A stretch of DNA of 64,000 bases, taken from assembly GCF_003576645.1 (NCBI RefSeq), contig NC_044916.1, forward strand, positions 16,409,587 to 16,473,586, written 5' to 3'. This DNA is from Ipomoea triloba (Eukaryota; Streptophyta; Magnoliopsida; Solanales; Convolvulaceae). Made by a program: the position numbers and the translations under genes. The notes under the pieces are model-generated. The model worked only from the letters and a program-made list of their open reading frames with translations. It did no database searches and had not been told where the DNA came from. Below, piece by piece: positions 44,109 to 55,994 of the stretch. How positions within the stretch are numbered: the first letter of the stretch is position 1; the number at the start of each line of letters is the position of its first letter.

Positions 44109-47100
44109 TCAGTCAATTTGCAGAGGTGTGTCAACAGTGTTGGTAAATCTTGACTTTAGACTACTTTTTGTGCCATATCTTCTCACAGGTTGAACATGGG
44201 TAGCCTTTGAAGCTTTGTTCACTTGTGGTCTGATTTCTGGCTGAGTGGTGTCAAGTTCCAATTCTGGTTGGGTAATTGAGATTTCTTCTTGTTGTTGAAC
44301 ATCCACTCCAGCATCATCTACATTGTCAAACATAGCTGCCACCTCCACTGCCTGAGTCCAAAAATCAACACCTATAGTGTCCTCTATACCAATCTCAAGT
44401 GGCACAACATGCTTAGAACCATCCCCTTGTTCTGTTGTAGGTGTTTCATTGATTTTTCTTTTCTTGGGAATAAGCTTGCCAGGTCTGGCAGTAAGCTGGG
44501 TACCAACACTCTGCTTCAGGTTCTTGCATCTTGGTTTAGGCTACATGACAAGAAAAATTAAGTAAATGGATTAAGTAAAACATAGTGTTTAAAAATTAAC
44601 AGAGTCTGAGTACAACACTCTATACCTTTCTGTGGATGGTAGCAGTATCAACAACAATTTGATTGGCAGCAGTATCAACAACAGTCTGATTGACAGCAGG
44701 ATTAACACCTATAGGAGTCTGAGTACCACCAGTTTGGATGGCAGCAGGGCCAACACTCTGCTTCAGGTTTCTGCATCTTGGACTAGGCTACATAACAAGA
44801 AAAATTAAGGCTATGTTTGGCAAACCTAGTTGAAAAGTAGCTGAAAACTGAAAAGCTATAAGCTCGAAGCTGAAATCTGAAGAGCTGTTATGCTTATAAG
44901 TGTTTGGTAAAATTAGCTTTTTGATAAGCTGATAAATGTAAAAAGACTAAAAAGGATATCTACATACAATTTAAATAGTTTAAATTTAAAAAGGTTTGTT
45001 TATATATTTAAAAATAAAATAGTGAAATCAATGTATTTTAATAAAATATAAAGTAAGAACATATATTTGAAAACATATAAAATAAAACAAAATGTTTATA
45101 TTTATAATTCATAAGATTAATTCATACGAAAATCAATGTTCAAACAAAAATGTCAAATTGAAATTACAACTAAACATATTGAAGAAAAAAAGTTAAAAAG
45201 GTTTAGCTAAAAAGGTTTTAATTGGGAAGTGTAAATGATATCATTTCTTTAAAATAATAAGGTTAAAGATGGAAAAAAAATTAAGAAGCTACTAGCTTAT
45301 TTTGAAACGCTACCTTAGGTAGCGTTAAAAAATAAGCTCTTATTTTAAACTACTAGCTTATTTTAGGAACATTACCAAACAGAGCTTATAGCTTATTAGT
45401 AGCTTAAACTAAGCTATAAGCTCCTAAATAAATCATGCCAAACAGAGTCTAAGTAAATGGATTGAGTACAACACTCTATACCTTTCTGTGGATGGCAGCA
45501 GTATCTACAACACTTTGATTGGTAGCAAGATCAACACCTATAGGAGTCTGAGTATCACCAGTATGGATGGCAGCAGGATCAACATCTCCTTGTTCAGCTA
45601 TAGTTTTTGGTTTCACTTTCCTGTTTCTTGGAATAAGCTACATGACAAGAATAACAAATTGAATAAGTAATATATACACTATACAATTTCATAAATTCAT
45701 TTGAATAAGTAAGCATGATATTACCTTTCTGGCTCTGGCAGCAGGATCAAGAGGGCATGTCCTTGCATTATGGCTTGCCTTGTTGCATTTCTTACAGTGT
45801 TTAACAATCAAACTACGGTTCATTGAGGTACCATCTTTGGTCATATCATGTGGGGACATCTTTCTCAATTTTTTGGGTCTGCCAGGCTTCCTTGTGTACA
45901 AAGGGGGCAGTGGTGGTTGCTTGTTAGACTTTGGCCATTCACCAGGACCAACAAGTGGATTTATTCTCCCTTCATAGGTATTCAAGTAACTATTAATGCT
46001 GTAACAACCATTTACATAATGCTGGACAACAGCACCTTTATCATGCTTAATCCATATAGCACATAGTGCATGTTTATATGGTATTCCGGTTAAGTCCCAT
46101 TTCCTACAACTACAAGGCCCCCTCACTTTGAGTACCTAAACACCCTGCATCAGCCTACTCAACATATGAAATTTTCTTCATAATTGTAGGGCAAAAAGGT
46201 CCCTTCCAATTAGCAGCCTTTTGTCTATTGTCAAAGATTTTTTTCATCAATAATTTCCTAATACTTTCTAAACATGAAATTAGTGGTTGTTCCCTGGCAT
46301 CTAATATCATTGCATTAAAACTTTCTGGGATATTATTCACTAGTGAATCATATTTAGAGAAAGGTGTGAAATGGGAGATTGACCATTCTGATGGGTGTTT
46401 CTCAGCTAGCCATTGATATGCTTCCACATCCAAGTTCTTGATTTCACCCATGGCATCATTGAAAGTGTTGACTGTGGTTGCCTTTGCTGCTGCCCATAAC
46501 CCATCCTTCAAAGCGTTGCCTACAAATCCTGCAATCTTCATGTATCCATGGAGATGCCTCACACAAAATCTGTGTGTGGCATATGGTAACACATATTCAA
46601 AAGTTGGTAAAAGGCCCTTTTGTTTATCTACCAAACAACTACAATAAATTAGAACATTTACAAGAACATTCTGTTAGAATTCAGTATGATTAAATTAGAA
46701 AAACAAAGTCACCTGATATAAATGTCAGTTGTTGTTCATCTTCCCTTGAGATTTCTAGGTCACTCCTAATTAATTCCAAGAACTAGCTCCATGACTCCTT
46801 AGTTTTTCCTTCTACAATTGCATATGCTAGTGGGAAGATGATGTCATTCCCATCAACTCCCACAACAGTCAAAAGTTGTCCTCCAAACTTGCTCTTTAAA
46901 TGGCAACCATCAACTCCAATTATTTTCCTACAAAACTTATAGCCATGTTTGCAAGCATCCCAACAGAAATACATCCTAAGGAACCTAGGTTTTCCTTCAT
47001 ACATCAAATCAGAAAGCTTCACTCTGCATGTAGTATTGGGGTTTGTTTTTTCAATCTCAAGGCAATAGTCCCAAATCTTGTTAAAGAATTCAATGGCCTC

Positions 47101-48659
47101 TCCTTCAATAACTGCCTTTACTTTTTTCATAGCCCGATAAGCTTGTCTACTACTAATTTCACATCTATCATCAACCTTCACTTTGTCCCTAAACTCTGCA
47201 GTTGTCCAGTTGCTATCGTGTCCAACCTCTTTTACCCATCTCTTAGCAATTCTAGTTGACTTCATCATGGAGTTCTGAAACACCTAACCACATCCTACAT
47301 GTTCTCCATTATAGGTAACAATTCTCCAGGACATGGCATTGTTTACTTTTCAAATATTAATCTTGAAAGGGCAACCATCTTGTTTACATCTTACACACAT
47401 CCTACACTTGTTATTCCTAGTAAACTTCAAGTCCTTCTCATTATTCAATGCATAATTATGGACAGCTTCTTTAAACTCACCCTTTGTTGCAAATGTTAGT
47501 CCAACACAAAACTTAGGAGTTTTCATCTCACTCCTTGCCCTAAACACTGGGAATTTAAACTGTTGATCTTCATCACTATCTTTCCCACTGTCTTCATCAG
47601 AAAAATCAACTCCTTCATTCATAGTCTTAGTCCCATTTCCAGCCCCATTCCCAGGCAGTATTCCACTCTCATTCACAGTCCTATTTCTTTCATTCACAGA
47701 CCCAGCCCCAACCCTTATAACTCTCTCACCACTATCAACATCAACACTTTCTCCTATCCCTGCAAACTCTATATTTGGATCTACATGTCCCTCAAAGTCT
47801 AAGTCATCATTTCCCTCACTCTGATCATCACTGTACTCAAATTCATCATAATCAGCATCATCTTCTGACTGAAACTCCCCTTCACCCTCACCTTGCCCCT
47901 CACCCTCACCTACCACCCAAACCACAATCTGTTTGGGAAATTATCCAATGTCACAAATTGCCTAACAATCACTATCTGTCACTAATTCAAATAAAACCCC
48001 AATACTAGTTGGCGTGAAGTATTTAAAGTTTTCTAACATGTTATACCCTAATTCCTCAACTGTTTCCCTAAAAGTAATCATGCCCCACAAGTCAATATCC
48101 AAATTATAACAGTTAGTTGCCCCTCCAACATATTCTATTTCATTCCTTTTAAAGCAACCACCATGCCTTAACTTCAAAGTAAAGGTATCTGTTTAAATGC
48201 ATACATAAACACAACAAAGACAATCACTTTAAATGCATACAGAACTCAAAATAAATACATACAACAATCCTTAATTTTCTAATCTAATCTAACAAATTTT
48301 AATATATTCTAACAAATAATAAAGTAATATGTATGGGTAAAGAAATATGCGGTACACACAGTCTAGGAAAAGGGAAATTTTTTGTAAAGCATAAAGTTAA
48401 ACATCTACCAGCATGTGGTCCCCGGAATATGTATTTATATTCCCAGAATTTCAAAAACAGAGTGGGCACCACACAACTCATGCATGTTCAACAATCATTA
48501 GACAAACAAGGACAATAACACATATATAAATAGCCCACCCAGCCCCAACACTTTTTTCACTCTATAAACACACAAAACTCAGAACACATTCATACTAAAA
48601 CAAAACAAAAATCGACATTTACCTAGGTTTGATGTGTCAGCTTCTATATCCGAATCCAT
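44109..48659 (-). pseudogene. MULE 2 transposase (MURA-type), broken
   Basis: Start exon near 48659 (MDSDIEADTSNL, donor GTAAAT). N-terminal PB1-like domain 47962-48177 (LRHGGCFKRNEIEYVGGATN). Acidic linker and MuDR region 47350-47925 (FCVGLTFATKGEFKEAVHNY, CKQDGCPFKI). Catalytic core 46155-47283: D in IGVDGCHLKS, D in SDKQKGLLPTF (formed across a short intron ending near 46625) and E in VNNIPESFNAMIL. SWIM finger 45689-46126 with CSCRKWDLTG but PYKHA where CKH is expected. Knuckle CKKCNKASHNARTC. C-terminal exons continue to 44109, with duplicated segments. Nonsense codons after KINI (TGA), near 47287 (TAG) and at 46155 (TAG), and a shift near 46140, inactivate it. Confidence 0.85.
44809..45449. 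mobile_element. Tourist-like (PIF/Harbinger) MITE in MULE 2
   Basis: The ends are GGCTATGTTTGGCA (44809) and TGCCAAACAGAGTC (ending 45449). A TAA duplication is present at 44806-44808 and 45450-45452. The surrounding sequence (AAAAATTAA|GTAAATGG) matches an uninterrupted paralogous stretch near 44555-44575, which confirms the insertion. The 641-bp body is AT-rich with TAAGCT-type repeats and no ORF. Confidence 0.85.
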
Positions 48660-49085
48660 CGTCGTTCCTCCCTCCGTGCGTGCTGGTACTTTCGAATTTG
48701 ATAGAAGTTGGCCTTCAATTTCTTCACTCTTGGTCGGATTTTGGTGGGATTCTGATCGTATTCGAGGGTTAGGGGATTAGGTTTTATGATAGTGGGTATT
48801 AACTTTACTTTTTTATTTTATTTTCCTTAGACAATTAGAAGACTGGAGGCTGAGGTATATTAACTTTACTTTTTTATTTTCCTTAGTCAATTAGAAGACT
48901 GGTTCATGAAAGGACAACAATACCCCTCTATTTGACGGCAAACTCACGAAAATAGTAACGGTGGACCAAAAGTGGCAATGGCATAAAAACACTGGCTAAA
49001 ATGTGGCAGAAATTAATGTGGTGGACTAAAATTGGAAAATGCCATAATAACAATAGGACCAAAAATGGAATCACTCTAATAATTA

Positions 49086-49440
49086 TGAATAAAGTGTTTG
49101 TTACTTACAAGGAAGATGTAATATTTTTTAGGACAAATGTAATACTTTTACATTTTGATGTAAAAGTATTACATTTTTTCATAAAAAATATTACAATTCA
49201 TAAAAAAATTACATTTTTCATAAAAATATTACATTTTCCCTTTATAAGTAATGTTGGCAAGTGTTTGTTATAAGGGAAAATGTAAAACTTTTGAGAAAAA
49301 AATGTAAAACTTTTAATCAAAATGTAAAACTATTACAATTTTTTTTCAAAAGTATTATACTTTCTCATATAAGTAATAAATATTTTATTCCTTATTTGTA
49401 TTACATTTTTCAGTATAAGTATTACATTTGATTTTGACTT
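49086..49440. repeat. Hairpin-rich AT segment of the outer MITE
   Basis: Repeated AATGTAA(A/T)AC and GTATTACATTT units occur in both orientations. No gene seen. Confidence 0.5.
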
Positions 49441-49722
49441 GACCCTATCACGGACAAGGATTTGTGAGACGATCTCACACAAATTTTTGCCTTGTTGAAT
49501 TAGTTTATAAGTGTAAAAAATAAATAAAAGGATAAACTAAGATATTATAATTTTGATTAATGAAGGATAGATGATGTTATTTTTGTAAATTATTAAATAT
49601 AGAAACATGAGGAAAAAGTTAAAAAGCTAGGAGCTTATTTTGAAGCGCTACTTAGAATAGCGTTTCAAAATAAGCTATTAGCTATTATTTTAAAATCTTA
49701 TATTTTAAACTATTTTTATGCC

Positions 49723-49806
49723 AAGGACCTTGTGGTCTAGTGACATTAAGTTGCTCCCTTATATGGGAGGTTGTGGGTTCAAGCCTCAGTAAAGGCTTCT
49801 AAAATA
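49723..49806 (+). mobile_element. tRNA-derived SINE fragment
   Basis: CCTTGTGGTCTAGTGACA resembles a Pol III A-box region and GGTTCAAGCCTCAG a B-box, spaced about 35 bp apart. This is the layout of plant Au-like SINEs. No full tRNA cloverleaf is present. Confidence 0.6.
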
Positions 49807-50129
49807 ATATTTCATAAACAGAACCTACGTATAGAATTTGAAAAAAAGTAAAATATTTTCAAGTTCCAATGTCGTCAATTAGAAGTGAGTAGTGAGCATA
49901 ACCTGACCTATCGAAAAATTCTGTTTGACCCGAGATATGAATTTTATATGTGGTGTGGATATTGATCTGAAATGATGGAAATAGGTAAATAGCCATGTTA
50001 AATGCAGGTTACCTTATTCGAGTTGGTGTTGCTTTTTTGTCCTGATCCATCCAAAATATAATACGAGTATATTAGGCAGAAGAGTCAAATAAGCCTATCT
50101 ATTATTCACAAGTGTTCCATTAACCAATC

Positions 50130-50333
50130 ATTATTGTGTGGACCATACTATCAAATAATGTACATTCAGTATAAAAATAATGTACTTTTAGTATATTAAA
50201 AATGTACATTGTATTAAGGAGATGTACATTATTTGTGTACTGAATGTACAATATAATGTACATTTAGTACACAAATAATGTACATTTAGTATATTAAAAA
50301 TATACTTTTGTTATGGTTCACACAATAATTTGC
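50130..50333. mobile_element. Second AT-rich fold-back element
   Basis: ATTATTGTGTGGACC at the left and CACACAATAATTTGCC at the right bracket repeated AATGTACATT and TTTAGTAT units like those at 41917-42467. It is shorter than the first copy. Confidence 0.6.
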
Positions 50334-50584
50334 CTCAATCAACCGATTGGTCTAAAATAAGATCCAATTTGATACACAAACTTCCTAAAGTTCTTGCATT
50401 TACCATTTTTTCAGGTTCCATTAGGTTTGATGACATGCTGTCTGGTTAAGCTGACGCGGTTGGCAAAATATTTTTTTTTTAAACATGGCGTCCAGTAAAA
50501 TTTTATTTTGTTTGAAAATAACCCACAAACCCCCCCCCCCCCAAAAGAAAAAAAACTAAAACAGCCTCAAAAGTCCAAATTGTG
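50334..50584. other. Spacer with a C-run
   Basis: No gene. A run of about 14 C lies at 50529-50542, next to A-rich sequence. Confidence 0.4.
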
Positions 50585-51451
50585 TTCTAAATACGTAAAA
50601 AACATGAGCTTGAATTGAAGAATTGCTTCCCCTCCATCAATACTCTGAGCAAAGCAAGTCGAAGAAGAAGATAAGGGAAGCAAGGAGTGATCTGTGTGTA
50701 ATCTCTTTCTCTCCATAGTCACATTTTTCAATTTCTATTTTATGCTCCATTTCTCTAGTCTCCCGATTTTCCAGTTTTGGATTCTAGTGCCTCTAGCTTA
50801 TTATGGACATGTTTCAAATTCTATATCGATGTTCCTTACTGTCAATATGACAAGGAGTTAAGTCTTTAAACATCACTGACTAATGAAAATCCTTATTTGT
50901 TACTTCCAATGTGGCCATGAAGTAATTGGTTTTCTTATCAATGTTATAAAATTGCCTCTAAAAATTAACAAAAATGCATTACAATAAAAAAAATTTCAAT
51001 GCTTTTTTTTGAGTACTACTTTCTCAACGTACTGAAGCACAAAGAGTCAACAACTACCTCCACTGAGGCTTGAACCTACTCCCCTCCATGTGGGAGTGTA
51101 AATCGGGTGCCACTAGACCACAAGGTCTTTGACAATTTCAATGCATTTAAACACTAACAAAAATAAAACAACATAGCTTTGCATTAAAAAGTTAGTTAAT
51201 GTTATAAAAGTGCATTAAAAAGCCATACTTTTTAACTAGATGAAAGTTTGTACACATTACTACTCGTTGAATCATATTTCACTTTCAAATAATAGACAAT
51301 AATGCTAATCATCACCATAAATACACCATAAATAATCGCTCATTTGTGAAGATAATTTGTGGGTCTTCCCATTTGTGTAACATTTCTTAGCACTTCTTTA
51401 AGCTTATCATTTTTTCTTCATTCCAATTAATCTTCTTAAATAACTTCAAAA

Positions 51452-51483
<32 letters not shown>

Positions 51484-51588
51484 TACTGACATTACTCCCT
51501 ACACATTTCAAAAATCGTCTTTCAGGATTTTCATTAGTCCATGGTGTTTGCGGACTCAACTCCTGGCCATATTAGCAATAACAAATGG
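50585..51588 (+). CDS. Candidate 5' end of a host gene (partial)
   Basis: A TC- and GA-rich stretch at 50620-50700 resembles a plant 5' UTR ending in a possible donor (GTGTGTAATC). An acceptor TTTCAG ends at 51525; the next exon (51526-51588) has ATG at 51541 and reads MVFADSTPGHISNNKW before a good donor GTATGT. The SINE at 51040-51135 would lie in the first intron. A Sirevirus starts 55 bp after this donor and no further exon appears in the window. I do not recognise the protein. It may be a broken gene, or one with a very long intron. Confidence 0.35.
51040..51136 (-). mobile_element. tRNA-derived SINE fragment, opposite orientation
   Basis: The minus strand reads GACCTTGTGGTCTAGTGGCA, and GTAGGTTCAAGCCTCAGTGG about 35 bp later, then a variable tail ending in an A-rich run near 51000. 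It is homologous to the fragment at 49723. Confidence 0.65.
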
Positions 51589-51643
51589 GTATGTAATCAC
51601 CATAATAAAATCATTGCCTTCATGCACTAAAAGAAGTACGTTG

Positions 51644-53370
51644 TGTTGGTCCCAAGGGGATGGGGTACAAGTCTAGAGGGGGGGGGGTTTGAATAGACTT
51701 GTATAAGATTTTGCAAATATTTTTCGACCTCTCGTGGATATTGGACTTAGGATGTTTAGGTTCGATACCTCACAAGATGAAGACAAAGTTTTATGCGCAG
51801 CGAAAAAGTTATCCCCTTTTAATTTGCACGAGTTTGAGTTAGTTCAAAAGTTATCCCCTTTTAATTTGCACGAGTTTGAGTTAGTTCGAGAGGTGTGCCC
51901 TTTTAATTTGCACGAGTTTGAGTTAGTTCGAGAGGTGTGATTATATGCAGTGCAGTTCGAGAGTTAGTTAGCGAGAGATAAAGCAGAAAGTAAATGCGAG
52001 AGAGATTTTTAAGTGGTTCGGCCAACCCGCCTACGTCCACTCTTCTTCTAGAAACTCCCTAGAAGGATTGCACTAAAACTTCCCTTTTTAGTACAATGTC
52101 GAGCGCTTGAGCTTTGATCACGAAGCCCGCCTCAAGCCTCAGGTTTTTCGCCCCGCTTCTTGTTACTCCACCTCTCGAGCACATGAGCTTTGATCACCAA
52201 GCCCGCCTCAAGCCTCAGGATCTTCACAAGACAGCTTCCAGGTTACTCCGCCTCTTCTTGCCTTCTCCAAAGCAAGGTTGTTCCGGTTGTCACAGGTTGA
52301 GTGTAACAATCTCCAATCTGACCAAAAGCTTTCGTTGGATAATCTGCCGTGTAGAGCAGCTTCGGTCATCTTCTAGATGTGTAGCAGTTTAAGCTTTGAA
52401 ACTCTCTCAAACACCAAGATGTGTTTTTCTTGCTGTTGTGAATATCAGGATGATATTCCAAATTAAGCACTTGCACTTTGAGCGTTTGAATCAGACACCT
52501 CTTTCTTATCGATCAATTCTCTCTTCTTCTTCCTTGTGTCTTCACGTCCTTATATATGAGAGTTGAGGAATAATTCCGTTGGAGGGAAAATTATTCCGTT
52601 TGAAATCTGTCTCCCATGCTGATCATGGGACTTGCATATGTTTCATGGAGTGGTGGTCTTGTAACTTGAACCTTTTGTCTTGTAGTGAATAACCCATATT
52701 CCACTATCTTGAGTCCATGCTCCACTTACTAGTTTTGGCAAAAAGTTACTCTTTTTATATTCCAATTGATCCTCGTTTTAGGGAATAAGACCGACCTTGG
52801 ATTTGGTGCATCTTCTATCCGTTTGTTGTGGAATTCTGACGTGGCATCCACTTCCGGTTGTTTTAAGTTCCATAATATTCTTTCAGCACCTCCTTAATAT
52901 TTTATCTCCATGATATTCTTCTTCTCCAAACTTAGATTACTTTATCCATGCATGTTGACTGCCATTCAGACCTTTGGAGAAGTACCAGTTCATCGAGACC
53001 AATGTTTATGTCTCGACCACTTGATGTCTCGATCCTACGTCTCAAAGTGGATTGATGTCTAGAGAGATTCTATCTCTCGAACTCTGCTTATGTCTTGAGA
53101 CTTAGTTGATGTCTCGCAGACCCTTATTCCTCCAGTGATGTCTCGTGTGTTCTTCTGATCTATCTATAAGCTTTCAACACGAAACTTTCTAAGATGTCCA
53201 AACAAGTTCACCTTAAGCTTAAATATTTTCCGAGTTGAGCTCAATTACCCGGTTGTATTTTCGCTCTTAGTTTACTTGTCGAACTTACATATATTTCCTA
53301 TCTATCGAGACTTAGGGGATTGTGAATTACATTTGGTATCATCAAAACCTATTACAATATATTCCTAACA
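51644..53370 (-). repeat. 3' LTR of a second Sirevirus copy
   Basis: 1.73 kb, TGTTGGTCCC to CCTAACA, more diverged from the 15.4-27.6 kb element's LTRs than those are from each other. It includes two extra exact 42-bp units at 51811-51940 not found in the other LTR copies. The polypurine tract follows at 53371. The 5' part of the element is not in the window; its left target duplication would be CGTTG. Confidence 0.85.
51811..51940. repeat. 42-bp tandem units inside the Sirevirus LTR
   Basis: The block CCCTTTTAATTTGCACGAG recurs at 42-bp steps three times. The left flanks change from AAGTTATC to GAGAGGTGTG. Other LTR copies have this segment once. Confidence 0.9.
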
Positions 53371-53640
53371 ATTTCCCCCTTTTTGATGATGCCAACACTA
53401 TACTTACTTATATGGCTGATTTGTAAGAAAAAATAAACTTTGATTTTATTTTCAGCGCATACAGTAAGTTTGACATGAAAAACTAATCTGCTAAAAAGTG
53501 AATAACAAACTCACGCAACACCCCCAGCAAAAGATATATATATTAAGATTAAGGAGTGTTTTACAATGAAGAACTTAGCAGAAAAGTTTACACGAAAGTA
53601 AAGAACAACATAATTAAGAATGCATTTAGACATCGAGAGC
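53371..53640 (-). other. 3' untranslated interior of the second Sirevirus
   Basis: Homologous to 16674-16957, including the polypurine tract and the AAAGATATATATAT stretch. No ORF. Confidence 0.6.
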
Positions 53641-55137
53641 TTACTGCTTGTCTGCTTTCCTTTTCTCGTTGATAGCTGCTCGTGTCTTGATGGGGTCTTT
53701 AGGGTTTACCAGATTTAGGTAGTTGTCTGATACATCAAGATGAAGGTAGTTGATGAAAGCTTCACCTATGAATTTACCTTCGATTACCCCATCTCTCCAC
53801 CATTCGATGCATTTTAGAGGAGTGAGGCCGCTGTGAGAAGATAGATCAGTTTTGGCAAGAAGACTTACCATGATTCAATTGAGATATTCTATTGTGTCTT
53901 CTTTGAACCCTGACTTGTAATTTTTTATGAATTGCTCATCTTTCTTCTCCTTGGCCGTTTGTTGTTCTTGCCTCTTTCTTCTTCTTTCTCGGTCTTCTTC
54001 TCTTCTTTTCTCCATTTCCAGTGTGCGCTGAACCCTTAGATCCTCCTTTCTTTTGGCTTCCTCCATTGCCTTGCTCATTGTCCTTGGAACTTTCGGAGGA
54101 GGTCCAGTGGTTAAGGGTTCACTAGCTGCCCTTTTCTTGCTTGTGGATGTCCCTCGTGTTCCTAGATTTTTCCCCAGATTTTCTTTCCCCTTGTTGGCAT
54201 CATCCTGACGGGAAAGAAGGATGGACATACCTTCGAAAAGTGATTGTAGCTGGGCAGGCACTTGGTTCGACAGATCATCGAGTAGTGCTTTTATCACGTC
54301 CTGTCGAAGTTCACTGGAATTTTGGAAGGCTCGAAGCTCGGCACGTAATTCGGCTACTTCAGCCTTTGCTCCTTCAGCTTCTGCTCGAGCTACTGCAGCC
54401 TCATCGGCAGCTCGCCGTGCTGCATCCTCAGCCCATACTGCCTATTCGAGAAGTTCTTCATGGCTGGCTCGGGATTCACTTGTCCCAGCAACAGGCATTG
54501 ATGCATTGCGAACAATGAGCAGTATGCGCTCAAGTTGAGCCATGTTCTGAGATTGATCGGCCATGAATTGGCGCACCTCGCCAATGAAAGCTTCTTCGGC
54601 TTGTTGATCATAGTCAGAAGTAGGAGAAGAGGACTCAGAAGTACCTTTTATCGGAGGGGACTTGGGTGCTTCCAGATTTCCACCCATGACTTGCAGTTGC
54701 GAGTCGACCTCTCGATTGAGTTCCTGAGGATCAGCAGGGACACTGGGTGCAAAGCTCGAAGGTAGCTCCATATCAAGCGCTTCCCGGTTTCCACTTGAGG
54801 GATGGATCACTTCTCGCTCATCACCTTTCGAACCTGGAACCTCAGCTTCAGCAACTGGTGGGATTGGATCAGCTAAGGGAGAGACTCCTGTAATGGATGC
54901 TTCCCGGTTTCCATCCAATGGAAGATCTTCCTCAGCATCACCTCTCGAACCAGAGTTGGGAACTTGATCATCTGCTGGTGGGATTGGAGTTGAGGAGAGA
55001 GTTTGTGCATCGACAGGTGCTTTCCGGTTTCCACCATTGATGGGCACAACTTCTTCCTCGTTACCTCTCGAACCAGCAGGACTTGGAACAGTCTGCTCTT
55101 GTTGCTCATTAGGCTGCACGTCAGTCTGCTCCGGTGA
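53641..55137 (-). pseudogene. Second copy of the extra Sirevirus ORF, truncated by a Tekay insertion
   Basis: Three segments (55119-54442, 54297-53875, 53871-53641) are in one and the same frame and align with the C-terminal 470 or so residues of the ORF at 16958-18916. They share GGN(R/L)EAP repeats, the VWAEDAAR(R/K)AADEAAVAR coiled coil, the EKRREEDRER(R/K)RKRQEQ helix and the WW-containing C-terminus. The frame is broken only by a TAG at 54442 (CAG in the other copy, ELLEQAVW) and a TGA at 53875. Length differences are whole codons. The N-terminal part is cut off at 55137 by the Tekay LTR, inside codons for SPEQTDVQP. Confidence 0.8.
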
Positions 55138-55492
55138 TGTGACACCCCAACTTTTTCACAAGCTGAGATAGATAAAACTTAACACAAAAGCTGCCTATCT
55201 CAACTACAAAACATAGCATAGCGGAAGCGAATTAAAACCTGAGGGGCATCATGCCACATCTAGGTAAGAAAACACAGCCTAGATGCACATGCTAACCAAA
55301 AGAACTGAACTGCATAGATATTAAACATCAAAACATGTCTCCAAATATCCAAAAACTAAACAAGAGTATATAAAATCTCATAGCGGCACACAGGCCCAAA
55401 GCATAAGTCTAAAAGCATAACAACTAGTCTAAGCCTCCTCATACGGGTATAACTCTATCGCGCTCACGCTTAGACTTTATTGCATACCTGGA

Positions 55493-55601
55493 AAACATAC
55501 AAGAAACCATTAGCAAAAGACTGCTAAGTAACCACCATTCACACCCNAAACATACAAGAAACCATTAGCAAAAGACTGCTAAGTAACCACCATTCACACC
55601 C
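55493..55601. repeat. Exact 54-bp duplication around a single N
   Basis: Positions 55493-55546 and 55548-55601 are identical and the N at 55547 lies between them. This looks like two contig ends that overlap but were not merged. Confidence 0.9.
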
Positions 55602-55994
55602 GCAAGGAAGTATAGATATACATAAGCTTGTAAATAGGTTTACACACCCATATAGAATATATACACCAACAAACTGTTCTTTAATTAAAATCGGATACTC
55701 AACAACGATAAACTGAATGAATCACAAACCAAGACTCCTCCAAATGAAACCAATATCCAATAACGAATGCATAAGACAACAAGTCCATTAACAAGATACC
55801 AACAGAATCGTAACTCCAATAGAATGATCACAAAGGAACCAACCAAACCGTAACATAACGGGGAACAACAAGATATCAACTGAGATACAACTCAACCGAG
55901 TAATCACAAGGAACTCACGAATACATAATACCAAGAAAGAACTCCCAACTCCAAGCTCCAAACCACCATACCAACCCTCATACCAAACATCAAA

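Larger units (their letters stand above)
42638..49076 (-). mobile_element. MULE 2: Mutator-like element with transposase and a GRF-type gene relic
   Basis: Both ends begin GAGTGATT(T)CCATTTTTGG and share about 140 bp of inverted repeat. The 9-bp duplication TAATAATTA flanks them (42629-42637 and 49077-49085). Inside are a transposase on the minus strand (44109-48659) and, near the left end on the plus strand, a GRF zinc-finger gene relic (42907-43487). A Tourist-like MITE is inserted at 44809-45449. Terminal repeats differ from those of MULE 1, but the transposases are related. Confidence 0.9.
42526..49491. mobile_element. Mutator-type MITE hosting MULE 2
   Basis: The ends carry TTGTGTGAGAC(T/G)(G/A)TCTCAC-type inverted repeats (42537 and 49461-49483), flanked by the 9-bp direct repeat TTGTTGAAT at 42517-42525 and 49492-49500. 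Without MULE 2 (42638-49076) about 530 bp remain, mostly AT-rich hairpin-forming sequence (49086-49440) with no ORF. The 9-bp duplication suggests mobilisation by a Mutator-like transposase. Confidence 0.7.

Noticed and set aside
46900..47259. 119-codon plus-strand frame
   Set aside because: Antisense to the MULE 2 transposase core.
49723..49806. Possible tRNA gene
   Set aside because: A- and B-box-like words are present, but no acceptor or anticodon stem can be formed; SINE fragment is the better call.
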